Source: Undaria pinnatifida
Lineage: Eukaryota > Sar > Phaeophyceae > Laminariales > Alariaceae
Assembly: GCA_012845835.1 (NCBI GenBank)
Contig: JABAKD010000002.1
Coordinates: 10,266,620 to 10,330,619 of the forward strand
Direction: 5' to 3'
DNA: 64,000 bases
Made by a program: the position numbers and the translations under genes. Under the pieces are notes generated by a model. The model searched no databases. It was not told the origin of the DNA and saw nothing but the letters and a program-made list of their open reading frames with translations. Numbering within the stretch: the stretch's first letter is position 1; each line of letters opens with the position of its first letter. Positions 49,321-61,200 of this stretch are shown here, piece by piece.

Positions 49321-49650
49321 TGCCCGTCTTGCGGCGGCTTTGACACTACCCACCCACCCTCCGAGCCACTCCCTCCCCATCGTTTTGTTGTTTTGCGGCG
49401 GCTTTGACACTGCCCGCCCACCCTCTCAACCCTCCCGCCCCGCGGTGTCTAGCGGCCTCATCCCCTCTACTACTCCCCGTCACCACCCTCCCGCATTTGC
49501 GGCTTGGGCACTGCCCGCCCACCCTCTCCACCCTCCCCCACCCCCCGCACCATCCTTCTGTCTTGCGCTGGCTTTGACACTGCCCGTCCACCCTCTCATC
49601 CTGTCTTGTGCCAGCTTTGACACTGCATGCCCACCCTCTTTATCCCCATC
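49320..49650. repeat. Minisatellite of about five units
   Basis: Units with ggctttgacactgcccgcc and caccctctc recur near 49330, 49397, 49505, 49570 and 49612, separated by variable C-rich spacers. Reading frames on both strands stay open by repetition. Confidence 0.75.
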
Positions 49651-50260
49651 CCCCCTCTCTATCCCCCCCCTCCCCCCCACTGTCCTCCTGTCTTGCGGAG
49701 CCACCCCCGTCAACAGCGTCCGCCGACAATGGGAGCGCCGTGCCTACGCCCTCTCGCTCCGTGCCCTCAGAGACGTCAGAGCCCTCGTCATCGCCATGAG
49801 GCCCTTCGTCGCCCACAATCGCGTCTTGCTGAGGCACTGGTGGCTCAGAAACCAGACGCGTCGGCGCCTCGATGGTGGCAGTGATGGGGGAGGCTGACAA
49901 GTGCAGAAAAAAACGCCTCTGTTCCTCGATTATGGTGGTGGCGGTGGTGGTGGCGGCGACGTATTCGTCGGTAGACTTATCCGACGGCATTTTCGCCATC
50001 ACCGTCAGCGATTTCCGATTGACCGACTTTAAGGGAGTCGCTACCAGTGTCGTGAAAACCGTCCCCTAAATCGCCGTCGCGGCCCACACTGGCGTTTTGC
50101 TGAGGCACCGACGGCTCCGAAACCAGATGCATTTGCTCTTCGATGGACGCGGTGGTGTGGGAGGCTGGCAGCTGCAAAAAAAAACGCCTTTGCTCCTCGG
50201 TGATGGTGGTAGAGGTGGCGGTGGTGGCGGCGCCGTAATCGTCGGCAATCCTCGCCGCCA
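49640..50260 (-). repeat. Tandem duplicated segment past the kinase stop, possibly exonic
   Basis: Two units of about 180 bases on the minus strand read TITEEQRRFFLQLPASHTTA, LVSEPSVPQQNASV (about 50220-50080) and TIIEEQRRFFLHLSASPITA, LVSEPPVPQQDAIV (about 49945-49820). They lie in different frames from each other and from the 661-codon frame that ends at 50302. Protein-level similarity between the units suggests they were coding. They could be extra 3' exons of the kinase or decayed 3' sequence. Confidence 0.55.
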
Positions 50261-50301
50261 CCATCAACGTTTTCCGACCGATCGACAGCATGGGAATCGA
50301 T

Positions 50302-52291
50302 TCAGGTATCTCCAGAAATGCCCCCCAAACCACTGTCACCGTCGCCGCTACCGTCGCCCTCCAATGTTGCGCTCCCCGCCAACACCTCCTCCGCCTCGTG
50401 CACCACTTCGGGTACCGCCGGGCTCGCTAAACAGAGCCCCAAGTCGTCCTCGTCCACCACCTGATTGTCCTCCCCCTCGTCACCGTCACCACCACGGCTA
50501 GCCCAATCCCTGCTATCGTCATTGCCACCGCTATCACCATCACCACCCCTGCTACCGTCACCATCGCTACCATGACTATTGTTACCAGTGCCGGCGCTAC
50601 CACTACCACCACCGGTACCACCACCACCGCTACCACCACTGCCACTCCAAGAGGGTGGTTCCCCTTGCGTCGACGCTTCCTGCACCTCGCGAGGGCTCGC
50701 GCACCACTCAGGCGAGCGCTCCCCCTCCTCATCCACCTGTACCGCCTCCACACTGCAGTCAATCGAGGCCAGAGACCATGTCGTCCCCCCGCCAGGCGTC
50801 TCCACGGTTGACTCTTGTACGTCGGCTGCTGTGGGTGCCGCGATGGCGGCGGTGACTGGGGCGGTGTCGGCGGCTAGCTCTTGCCAGCCCTCGCTTCTCC
50901 CGCAACGTTCGTTGCCGCCACCCCCAAACCGTCCCGCCTCCACCTCCCTTGCTGCTGCTGCCACTGTCGATGTAGAGGAAGCAGCGGTATCATCCAAGAA
51001 TGCGTTCACCGCTTGCGCACCTGCCGCGCCGCCCACGTCCTCCTCCTCTCTGTTCTCCCCCGTCTCCTCGCCTTTCTGCTCCTCCCCCACTTCCTTCTCT
51101 TTTTGCTTTTCTCCCGCCTCATCCGCTTTTTGCTCCTCCTCCGCCTCCTCTTCCCCTTCCTCTTGCTCGTCCTGTTCCTGCTCCATCTCTTCCCCCGCCA
51201 TCTCCTCCTCCCCCCTCTCTACCTCTACCCCCTCCTCCAACACGCTCCCCACCACCACCGACCCCGGCGCCACCTCCACCCCCAGCGCGCTTTCATCTCC
51301 ACGACCGGCGACCGGATTCCCGTCAGCGTCCCCCCCCCCTCCCGCAGAACCCCACTCTCCCGACCCCCCCTCCCATCCTCTCTCCTCCGTATGAGTGGGA
51401 CGAAGAATTGGTGGTGGAGCAGGAGGAGGAGGAAGCGGAGGGGAAGACGGAGCATGAGTCCTAAAAGGACCGGGGTGTGTACCGAAATATGACGATGGAT
51501 GTAACCCCGCAGCGGGGGATAGAGGAACCGGCTGCGCCTCCGATTGCTGATCCTCCTGCATCTCCGACTGCTGAACCGGGTTTGTCCCCAATTGCTGAAC
51601 CGGCTGCATCCCCGAGTGCTGAACCGGCGGCGTCTCTAACTGTTGCCAGGGGGTGTTCACATGCTGCGGGAGGTCCGATGCCGATGCTCGTCGCGCGGAG
51701 TTGGGGGCGGCAACCTCTGGAAACGGTGCGCCCGAGGGTCGAGAGGGGGACAAGGGCGTGTGCACAGACACAGACCATTTCGTCCCGCTGAAAGACTCCC
51801 ACACGCCGTTCCCGTCTGATGTCCCCCATGTGTCGGACAAGCTCGCCGATTGCGAGGATATCAGTTCCCCCTCCCCCTCTCCCTCTCCTCTCCCCTCCCG
51901 CCCCTGGTCCGTTCCGTCATCACTCTCTGTTGCTCTTCTCTCTTCCTGCTCTTTCTCCCTCTCCTCGACCAAAACTCGAGAAAAATCAGGACTGGAGTGT
52001 GGCAACCTCGTTCGCCCAGCTGCGGCAGCGGCGGCGTAAAAAGTCGAGACTCGCGATTCGAAGTCTTCTTCCTCCACCACCACCTCCGGTTCCACCCCCT
52101 CTAGCTCTATCGCCTCCGCTGCTGCTGCAGCTGCCGTTGGTGTTGTGGCCTCCGACGATCCTTTCTCCCTGCTGCCATTGAGGGCAGTGAGGTCCTCGTC
52201 CTCCTCCTCGTGAATGGTGTAAGGTGTTGTTGTTTCTCCGTTCCAGCCGACCAGCTCCTTGTGCTTCTCCAAGAACTCCATTCCCATGTTC
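50302..52291 (-). CDS. TKL kinase exon K: long low-complexity tail
   Basis: 662 codons from the acceptor gagcag|G, in phase with exon J, to TGA at 50304-50302. Opens NMGMEFLEKHKELVGWNG. It contains a short tandem peptide repeat of PVQQSEMQ/PVQQLGTN type (51650-51530), Glu-rich runs (51240-51030) and Ser/Gly runs. There are no membrane segments. A start at the ATG at 52287 as a separate gene is possible, but the splice match favours fusion to the kinase. Confidence 0.65.
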
Positions 52292-55200
52292 CTGCTCGAT
52301 CAGTCGGTGGGTGGTTGATCGGTCGGCTGAGAAGTCGGTCAGTCGGTAAGTTAGTCGGTCGGTAAGTTGAGCAATCGTCGGTCCGCTGAGCAGTCGGTCG
52401 ATTGAACAGTTTGCCGATTTAGCAGTCCGTAAGTTGAGCAGTTGGTCGTTTGACAGATAGATACGTTGGGTCGTGTGGACAGTGGGTTATAGGCACGCTT
52501 TGCATCGGTCAGTCGGTCGGTTTCTCAGTCGATAAGTTGATCAGTCGGTTGATTAGTTGGTCGGTTACGCAATCGGTCGGTTGATTGGTCGGTTTATTGG
52601 TGCATCGGTTGATCGGTCAGGCGGTTAGTTAGCCAGCTGACCGGTCACACGGATGGTCGAGCAATCGGTATGCATATACTTCGATGCATATACTTCGAAG
52701 TACCGTACAACACTGCGGAGCATAATACCTAATTTAAAAACTCGAAAACTAAAATAAACTAACAAGTTGAAAGTTTCAAAAACAAAAACAACAATAAAGA
52801 TAACCACCCCCACAAAAACAACAACGCAGTCTCCGACTACCAAATATGCAAGACCTTCAACCCAGCAAGCTTTCAAATCAGCCAGCTCTCAGCCCCGCCA
52901 AATCCCAAACACGAAAGCTCCTAAACCCGCAAGCTGGCCAAAGCTACGGTACGTTTGCAACATGTAGGGCTTTTTTTCTAGCGTCTCCGAGACCCTCGCG
53001 CGAATGGTTACGCAACCTATTCTGCTTGCGCTTTCGGGGTCGTAGTACGCGCCGCCATGGGGTTGTTTGCTACGCTGTACTATTGAAACACTAGAGTACG
53101 TTGTCGAGCGAGGTCCAGAGCCACTCCCGCGAGTGGTCTAAACTCGGCAGTGAAAATAGCGGTGTGCTCGCCCCATTCCGAACCCTTCGTCAGATCTCCC
53201 GAACCCGCAAGCTCCCAACCCTCTCTGGCGGGAAAGCCAACTCACCCCTTGATGGGGCGGTAATTTTTGCCTCGCTTTCTGCCTCTGGGGTGCTCGAGGT
53301 CCCAGCTACCGTGCGCCTCGTTGCCAGCGGAAACCTCTCCTACCGATCCGTAAGTAGGCTGACGCGCCTGAAAACAAGCGTAAGCAAGCACAAGAACGAG
53401 CACAGGAACAAGCACAAGCACGATCGCAAGAATAAGCGCAATCATAAGAACAAGCACAGACACAGCCGCGAGAACACCCCAACAAGAAAAGCATAAAAAC
53501 AAGGAACATCACAAGAACGAGCACGAACAATAAGAACAAGCACAATCACAAGCACAATCACAAGCACAAAACATGCACAAAAAAAGGCAGAGCGCACATA
53601 CAGTGGGTGGCCTGATTTAAGAGCGTCCAAGATAAGAGCATTCGGGACTTGAGAGTGGTCAAATCGGCATGTCCCGCCATACAAAAAGCCATATATTTTC
53701 CACTACAGATAACAGCAATGTGCGCTGCTTCAGCTTGTCACGATGGTGTTCTTGATCGGGTACCCACAGTATAGGCATAATATCAAGAACAAGATAAGTC
53801 AAAAGCACAATCACAACTACAGTACAACCACAGGCACGACGTTTTGAAATCTCCCCCCATCCCCCCTTCCACCTCTGACCTGATCGCCGACGGCGGACAA
53901 ATCTTCCTCGTCCCATGAAGAACCCACGCCGGTTGAACTCTTCGCTACAGACGGGTCAGAAAAGGATGCGGAATCTCCCTCCCCAGAGAAGTCCTCTGAA
54001 TCCATGTACTCAATTCCCTCCATATCCAAGTCCGGGTCATCCACTACCATATTGCCTTCCACAATCTGATGCAGCGGTGTCGTGAAGGAGGAGGCGGGGG
54101 GTGGCGTTGTAAGAGGGGGGGGAGGGAGGGGGTGTAGATATTGGCCCAGCCGAAGAAAAAGGGAGGGAAGAGCGAGGAAAAAGCGGAGAGAACGAAGAAC
54201 AAGCAAACGCAAAGAAAAACAAGGAGAAACAGCGAGGGATAAATTGGAAGAAAAAGCGAGGACAAATAAAAAAAGACAACATCAAGCGGGGAGAATTCAA
54301 CAGCTCGGCAGATCTCACCTCGTCCCTCGCGATGGTCTGCAGAAACTCCAGAATTTCGTCGAATGTCGGCCTTAGCGCTGGCACCGGTTCCCAACATTGC
54401 TCGATCAGAATCTTCAGCGTCTATCAATGTTATTGTTTATTTGATATGAATCAATAAAAACAAATGGTCCAGGGAAAAGAGGGAACGGGACGCAGAAAGG
54501 GGGAAGAAGATGAAGCACGTGCGGCGTGCCGAACAGAACAGGACGGTAGTTTTCTTTTCAAGCGCATAGGATGCCGAAACGAAAACAATAAAATTGGAAC
54601 CAAAATCGAGATCGAAAAATAAGCAAAATCGAAAAATCGGAAAATTGGGGGTAGTGGTTACTCCAGGGGGCAAGAGAAGGCGAAATCCGAAAACGAAAAC
54701 CGAGATACAAATATGAAGACATAAGCCGGAGCTGGAACCAAACTTAAAACCGACACCAAGCAGTGGAAATGGGCAAAACGATACAGAAAAAACTTCTGTG
54801 ATGCTGTAGTGTCAAAATCGGAAGCGGCAACCACCACCACGCCGTCGTACATTTCTGCCGCATTCTTCCCCCGGGAATGAAGCAAACAAACGGGGGGAGG
54901 AGGGGCAGAAAGCGGAAACCCATCGATCAAGACCCCCTGCTGCCGTGATATAATTTCGCCAAAACAATGGGATCGGTGGAAAGTGTTTACGCCGGACAGA
55001 TCATTATCTGTCTGACCTCGATCGTACAGATCATTGGTTTGGGCCATGTGTATACATCATGCATGCCGTACAGACCATCACGAGTAAACGTGTACCGATT
55101 TCACATATCGCACCAGAGCACAGAATACGTGCTTGCACACTCAGGCACACGTATGATACTACGTACACAACACGACCATACCAATAATAAATTACTTCGC

Positions 55201-58200
55201 GAAAGTTTGTACAGATGACGAGGATTCGTGAGAATTATCTGCCTGATCTGTAGAGAGATCTGGTCTGCCCGGCGTGTGAAAGTGTTTCGACAAGACAACT
55301 CGCACACCGCCGCAGCGACGCGCGCAACGGATGGGGTCCCCATAATACTTCGAAATATACTCTTTGGAGGTCCTAGAGCTCTATACTGACTTTGAAATCA
55401 AGCACGCACAACCCGGTGAATAATCTCAGGGCCTAAGCATTTAATGAATACGAGTAGTACTGTGAAACACAAACGGTGATCCAACCATTGTTAGGCTGTT
55501 TGCGATAAACCAACTTTGGTGTCGTAGGAATTGGGTAGGAAAGCACTTAATAGTAGTGTTGAAACCGTCAAACATCTCAATCCAAGGCCACCACAACCCA
55601 CCTAAAATCAGCCGAAAAAAAGATCAGAAAAACTTTTCCTACCATGTTTCATTTTCTAACCTATTTTTTTCGTGGGTTGGTTGACATTGGATTATTTTAT
55701 GTTCGTTGGCTTCAATACTACTTTTACATTTGTTCCAACACAACAGAGGTTGGAAGTCGCACACACCCGACCTGATAGTACTGTGAAACACCAATGGAAT
55801 TTAGACAATATTCATAGTAGGTTAGTTGAGGAGCTCCACCGGTCGGAAAAAAAACTGCCAAAAAGTACTACGAGTACCCCAATCGTGCACGCCTCTGGTA
55901 TTCCCCCATAACGCTACGGCCTCACCTGGAACACCTCTACGGGAAGCACGGGCCGGAGGTTATCGTTAACGATGCTGTTTGTGATCGCCATGTGCGTGAA
56001 GACGCTGCGCTTGCCAGCCCTGTTCTCATCCCGACGAAGCGCCTTCATTTAAGAGCGGGGGGGGGAGGAGATGCATTGCAAAGGGTGCGTTTAGCAGGTC
56101 ATGAAACACTCTGCGGTACCCGGGTACCGAACTTGGTTGTATATACAGGGGAACCCCCTGGGTAAATGTCACACTTGGATACACAGTCGGGTACCCCCAG
56201 AATATGTGCCAAACTCGGGTATGTACCCGGGTGCTCCCACAGTACACGTCATCCTCGGGTATGTACTCGGGCAACCCAACAGTATTTGCCTTAGTACAAA
56301 CACATCCTTGGTGCATTGGTACGAGTGAAGCCACAGCGGAGAGCGGCTTGATTGAAACCTGATCTGCGGCAACCGCAGCGCTGCTGAAACCGCGGGACAA
56401 GCGGCGCGAAATCACAACGCACAACATTTACACTGTAGGGCACAACGAGATTCCAACAAAAGATGGGGGGGGTAGATATTCGGGTGAGGAGCCCAGTCAA
56501 CCACAAAGGTTCCGGCCAAAAGCGCTCACACCTCGGACAGATGATCTATACCTACAAGTACTTGATTATTCAGATATTTAGGTGGAAGATCTATATATGG
56601 TCCAGCTCATGTTACACGGTGAGAGCCGTACGATCTGCATGATCTAGCGAGTGTGTCGTACGTTGGATCTGTACTCTGTAGGTACAGGTCCAAGCACACC
56701 ATCTCATCACGGCAGATGCGGGATGTACTGTAGATGATCTATATGATCTATATTATCTGCCCGAGGTGTAAAAGCTTCTGCCCCTACGATAGCACGCGTC
56801 GAAGGATACTCCTACATCGTCCCTCCTCCCTGAAGAGCCTAGATGACATTCTCCCTAAGCTCCAGCATGATCAATAACACCACCTAACGCTTAACACTCT
56901 CGATCGATTTTCTATATTACAAGCCGAATTTAACGAAAAGGGCCCCTAGCGTAGCAAGCGCCTAAGGACAATCCTACATCCTATCCTACGCCCTCGCCTA
57001 AGAGCCTGATGACATCCTGCCTTAAGCTACAACATCGCGAAGAGCACCACCTAACGGCTAACACCCCCAAAATATCGACAGCCTTAGTTTTACCCGCCGG
57101 ATCTAACACGAACCGACAAAGATAATCCTACATACCTCCTCGCCAAAGAGCGTGATGACATCCTCTCTAAGCTCCAGCATGGCTAGGAGCACCACCGCAA
57201 AGCTGTAAACGTCGCACCGTTCGTCGTACCGGTCCCCGCGAACGATCTCCGGAGCGATATAGAGCAGCGTCCCCACCTGATGGTTTCACCGCAAGCGTCA
57301 ACAGTTCATTGACACCAACCGCAGGACAAGCTGTTTTTGAAGTTGGGGTTCTACGGGATTAAAGCTGCAGTTCAATTCGACGTGAGTCGACGAGGGACGA
57401 AATAGCTGGAGTCTTCTCGCGATAAAAATGAAGGCGTGTACCGTAGTGGGGAGGGGGCAGAAGAAAGAGCCTGCTTAGTGACCCCGGATCTGAGCTACGT
57501 CTAGGGAGGGGTAGAAGGAGAAAGACAAGTCGAAGATAATATAAGGGATGAAAACAGAAAAAGAAAAAAAAGAGGTGCAGTTGGGATTGGCCAGACGATT
57601 TTACCGCAAGCGTCTAAAGTTCATCGACCCCAACTGCAGGTGGGATTAAAGCTGATGCTGGTACTGCATATAGTCTAAGGGGATTTAGAATTAACGTGAA
57701 GTTGGCGTTTTTAATTGGGATTGACTTCACGTTGGTATTGGAGTCGAGCTCGGGATTAGGGATCAAGTTAGGATCATCTTGGGGCTTGGATAAGAATTGG
57801 AGCATAAAATGGAGGGAGCGCGGAGGGATACTAGGTCGAATGAACGCAATGGGTCAAAGGGGTGTGACGAATTAAATGAACGGAAGCGTGGAAATGACGG
57901 GATGCACGGGATGGATGTCAACGAGTCATGCCATAAAAGAGGTCCGTACCTAATTTCTATCAGGTTACCAAAATCTAGAGTTTTGCATCCCACCCCGGTT
58001 AAAAAAAGACGTCACGGCAATCTCCATTTAGTAGACAGGCTTATTCATGTCCAGTATGCCCTTTTTTTCCAACATAATTCGACGTTTTGAAGAGCCTAAA
58101 ACATAGAAGTAGCATAATGACGCTCAACACAGCAGGTACCCATAGTCTACCAGGTAGTAGCAGCGGAACTGTTCCAGGCCACGTCGCCGCATTTTAGAGC

Positions 58201-61200
58201 ATCTGCGAAAAATCTGCGGCGATAGGCGCCGCCCATTGCTGGACAGCGGGAAAAAAAGGAATGCATACTCATTCATTGCTCGCCTAAGTTATTTGAACAT
58301 TCACCACGCACCCCATTCCTACTCCTTAAAGAGACCCCTCCAAGTTTGGGCGTTCACTACGGAGGGACGGGACGGGACGGGACGGGTTACCTGAGTTCGG
58401 GCGGCATCATCCCCCTTTCCCGTAGCCTCGCCAAAATCGGTGATCTTCACGTTGAAGTCATGTGTTACCAGAATATTTTGCGGTTTGAGATCACGGTGGA
58501 TGACGCAATTTTGCATCGAGTTCGACAGCTCGTCGAAGTACCTGAAGAAACACGGGGCACGCGAAAGCGGTGAACGAAAAAACACGGGGCGGTATTCATA
58601 CAGACAGGACCAAGGAGACGCAAACCTTTGGGAGAATACCACAGGTCAGACAAGAAACAACACCATCAACACAGCCAACATCACGAGCACCACCACAAAC
58701 AACGACACCACAACCACCAGCAATACTATCAACAAAACAACAACCACCAGCAATACCATCAACCAAAAAAGCGCCAACAACAACACCACCGCCAACAACA
58801 CTAGCACCATCACCAACAGCACCAATACCAACAACGACAACAACAGCCACCAAACTATGAACAACATAAACGCCAACAACATCAACACCACCGCAACCAA
58901 CACTAGCACCATCACCAACAGCACCAACACCAACAACGACAACAACAGCCACCATCACTATGAACAAACAAAACGTCAACAACACCACCACAATCACCAA
59001 CAACACCAACACAGCAACACGAAAATTAGTGTGCGGCACCTGAATCGGTGAAGGTAGGCCATTCCTGTGGCGATGCCGACGCACATGTCATACTTCTGGT
59101 CCTTCCAAGTCAATTTCGGACCCTCCTCTAGCACTGTTGCAAGGTTTCCTCTTGGCACGTACTCCACCTACCAGGTACACGTCAACGGAACATATCGCGC
59201 TATAAGATACCACGTAGGGATTATTCTGGTTTTGTAGAGAGATTAGCATGTATACAAGTATCAAAAGTGTGATTTAGTCCCTGTTAGGTTAGTACCAAGA
59301 GCAAACATTGTGAAGAGAGACGAGCGCACGTTACAGCTGAGATAGAGAACTGCACGAGCATTATATGTAGTCGTACCTGGTAGCTGTCAAAAAAAGTAGC
59401 TATTAATAGTGTTGTTGTTCTTTTGCCCCCGGCACCTACTGCACCTGACACGTCAAGTGCCGGTTGCCCGCTATTGTGCCTGTGAAATCGCTTGGCACAG
59501 ATGGGAACAACCAATAGTGGCAGTATGCGCGGTAGTGCCGGTTGCCGCTACCGTGCAGGTATTTCCAGCTGGCACATACCGGCACTATAGGACCACTACT
59601 GTAGCCGGGGTCATATAGCAGGTACCCCCCACACACACTACGGCACAAGCATACCTTTTATCGCGGGTGTCAAATAAAACGAAAAAAAGAAAGAATGAAA
59701 CTAAGAATAAAACAACAACGTAGCAAAACAAAGCAAAAACACCACAAAATAAATAAACAGGAAAACAAATAAAACTAACAGCCAGGAGACTCACGATCAT
59801 CATGAGCCTCCTGCCCCGCCAAGTCGCTCCGAGCAAGTGCACGATGTTCGGGTGGTCCAAATCCTGGGTGCCGTTATCATAGAAGAGGGAAAGCAAGCGG
59901 GTCGGGTCGGGTCGGGTCGGGTCTAGGGAGGGGGCCACTCATTTCATGCATAGCCGTAGTCGTATGACCATAATAGACCCTCGCATCCCTGGGTTAGAGT
60001 GCGAGGAGGGTGTTTCGCTCGGCCCCCCTTTGCGCCGAAATTTGGATACTGTTTTAAGCCGAGAAAATAGTTACCAGTACAAGACAAAAGACAACCCCCA
60101 CTGGTACACACATACACACGTGCCTCCCTCAATAATGGTGCGAGGATACATGGATCCCTATTCGCAGCGTCCGGTTGATGGCCTACGGTCTCACGACACG
60201 GTAGCGCTGCGGTAGCGTTGCCGACCCTCCCCCGTTTCCGCGGTCCCCTCCCCACCCCCCCCGCTCCACGTGCCACTTGCCTTTCTCTATACCCCGCCCT
60301 CCTGTCCCCCTTCTCCGTCCGCCATACCATTCTTCCCCCCCAACCCCTCCTCTCCCCCCTTCCCCATCTGTCATATCACCCCCCCCCCCTCCGAAAATAT
60401 CTCACCTTCATTATGAGAACCTCGAACCAGAAGCGTTTCAAGGTCTGCCGTCTGACATCCCGCAAGACCTTCACCGCCACTTCGGTCCCCCGCCCCCCTT
60501 CGACCACCGGAGGCATTCCCGCCCACATCCTCTCCCCCCTCTTCTTAAGGGTGGCGATGGTTTTGCTTTCCCGGTCGGTTACGCCTCCAAGCCTCTCAGC
60601 AACTCCCCTAAAAAGGCGTCCTTTTCTCACTTCCGCGAAAGATCCCGATCCGATTATCTCACCCAGAGCGATGTCGTCGGCATCGATTTCAACCTGAAGA
60701 GGATGGAAGAGAGGGGGAGGGTAAGGATAAGGGGGGGCGGGGGAGTGGGTACGGGAGGGAGGGAAGATTTTCGGGCAGGGGAGCGGGGGGGGGGGAGGAC
60801 GGGGCAGAGGGAGGGAAAAGAGGGCAGGGGACGGGAGAAGAGGAGAAGGATGAGAACGGGGGGAGAGCGGGGCGGGGTAGGGCAGGGAGTAGGGCTCCGG
60901 GGGGGGGGGGGGTGAAGGGGGGGGCGTTAATACAGATGCATCAAATGGTTGATTGCTCAGTCTAAAGCGTCTCGTTTGCTTGATTGGCCCAGCCGGCCAA
61001 GCGAAACCAGATGATCGATCAAACCAACCCGCCGACCAAACCAGGTACGTACACAATCACACAAGCCAATCATATAAACCAGCCACGCGGTACCATTATT
61101 TTCTGACATCGCTTATTATAAGGAGATGCATATTGCCAAATACAACAGGCGAGGTGATGGTCATGCAATGTCACCGCGTATATAACATACCCATAAAGGG

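Noticed and set aside
50579-51464. Plus-strand Pro/Ser-rich frames opposite kinase exon K
   Set aside because: Shadow of the minus-strand low-complexity exon, which is longer and joins in phase to the kinase exons.
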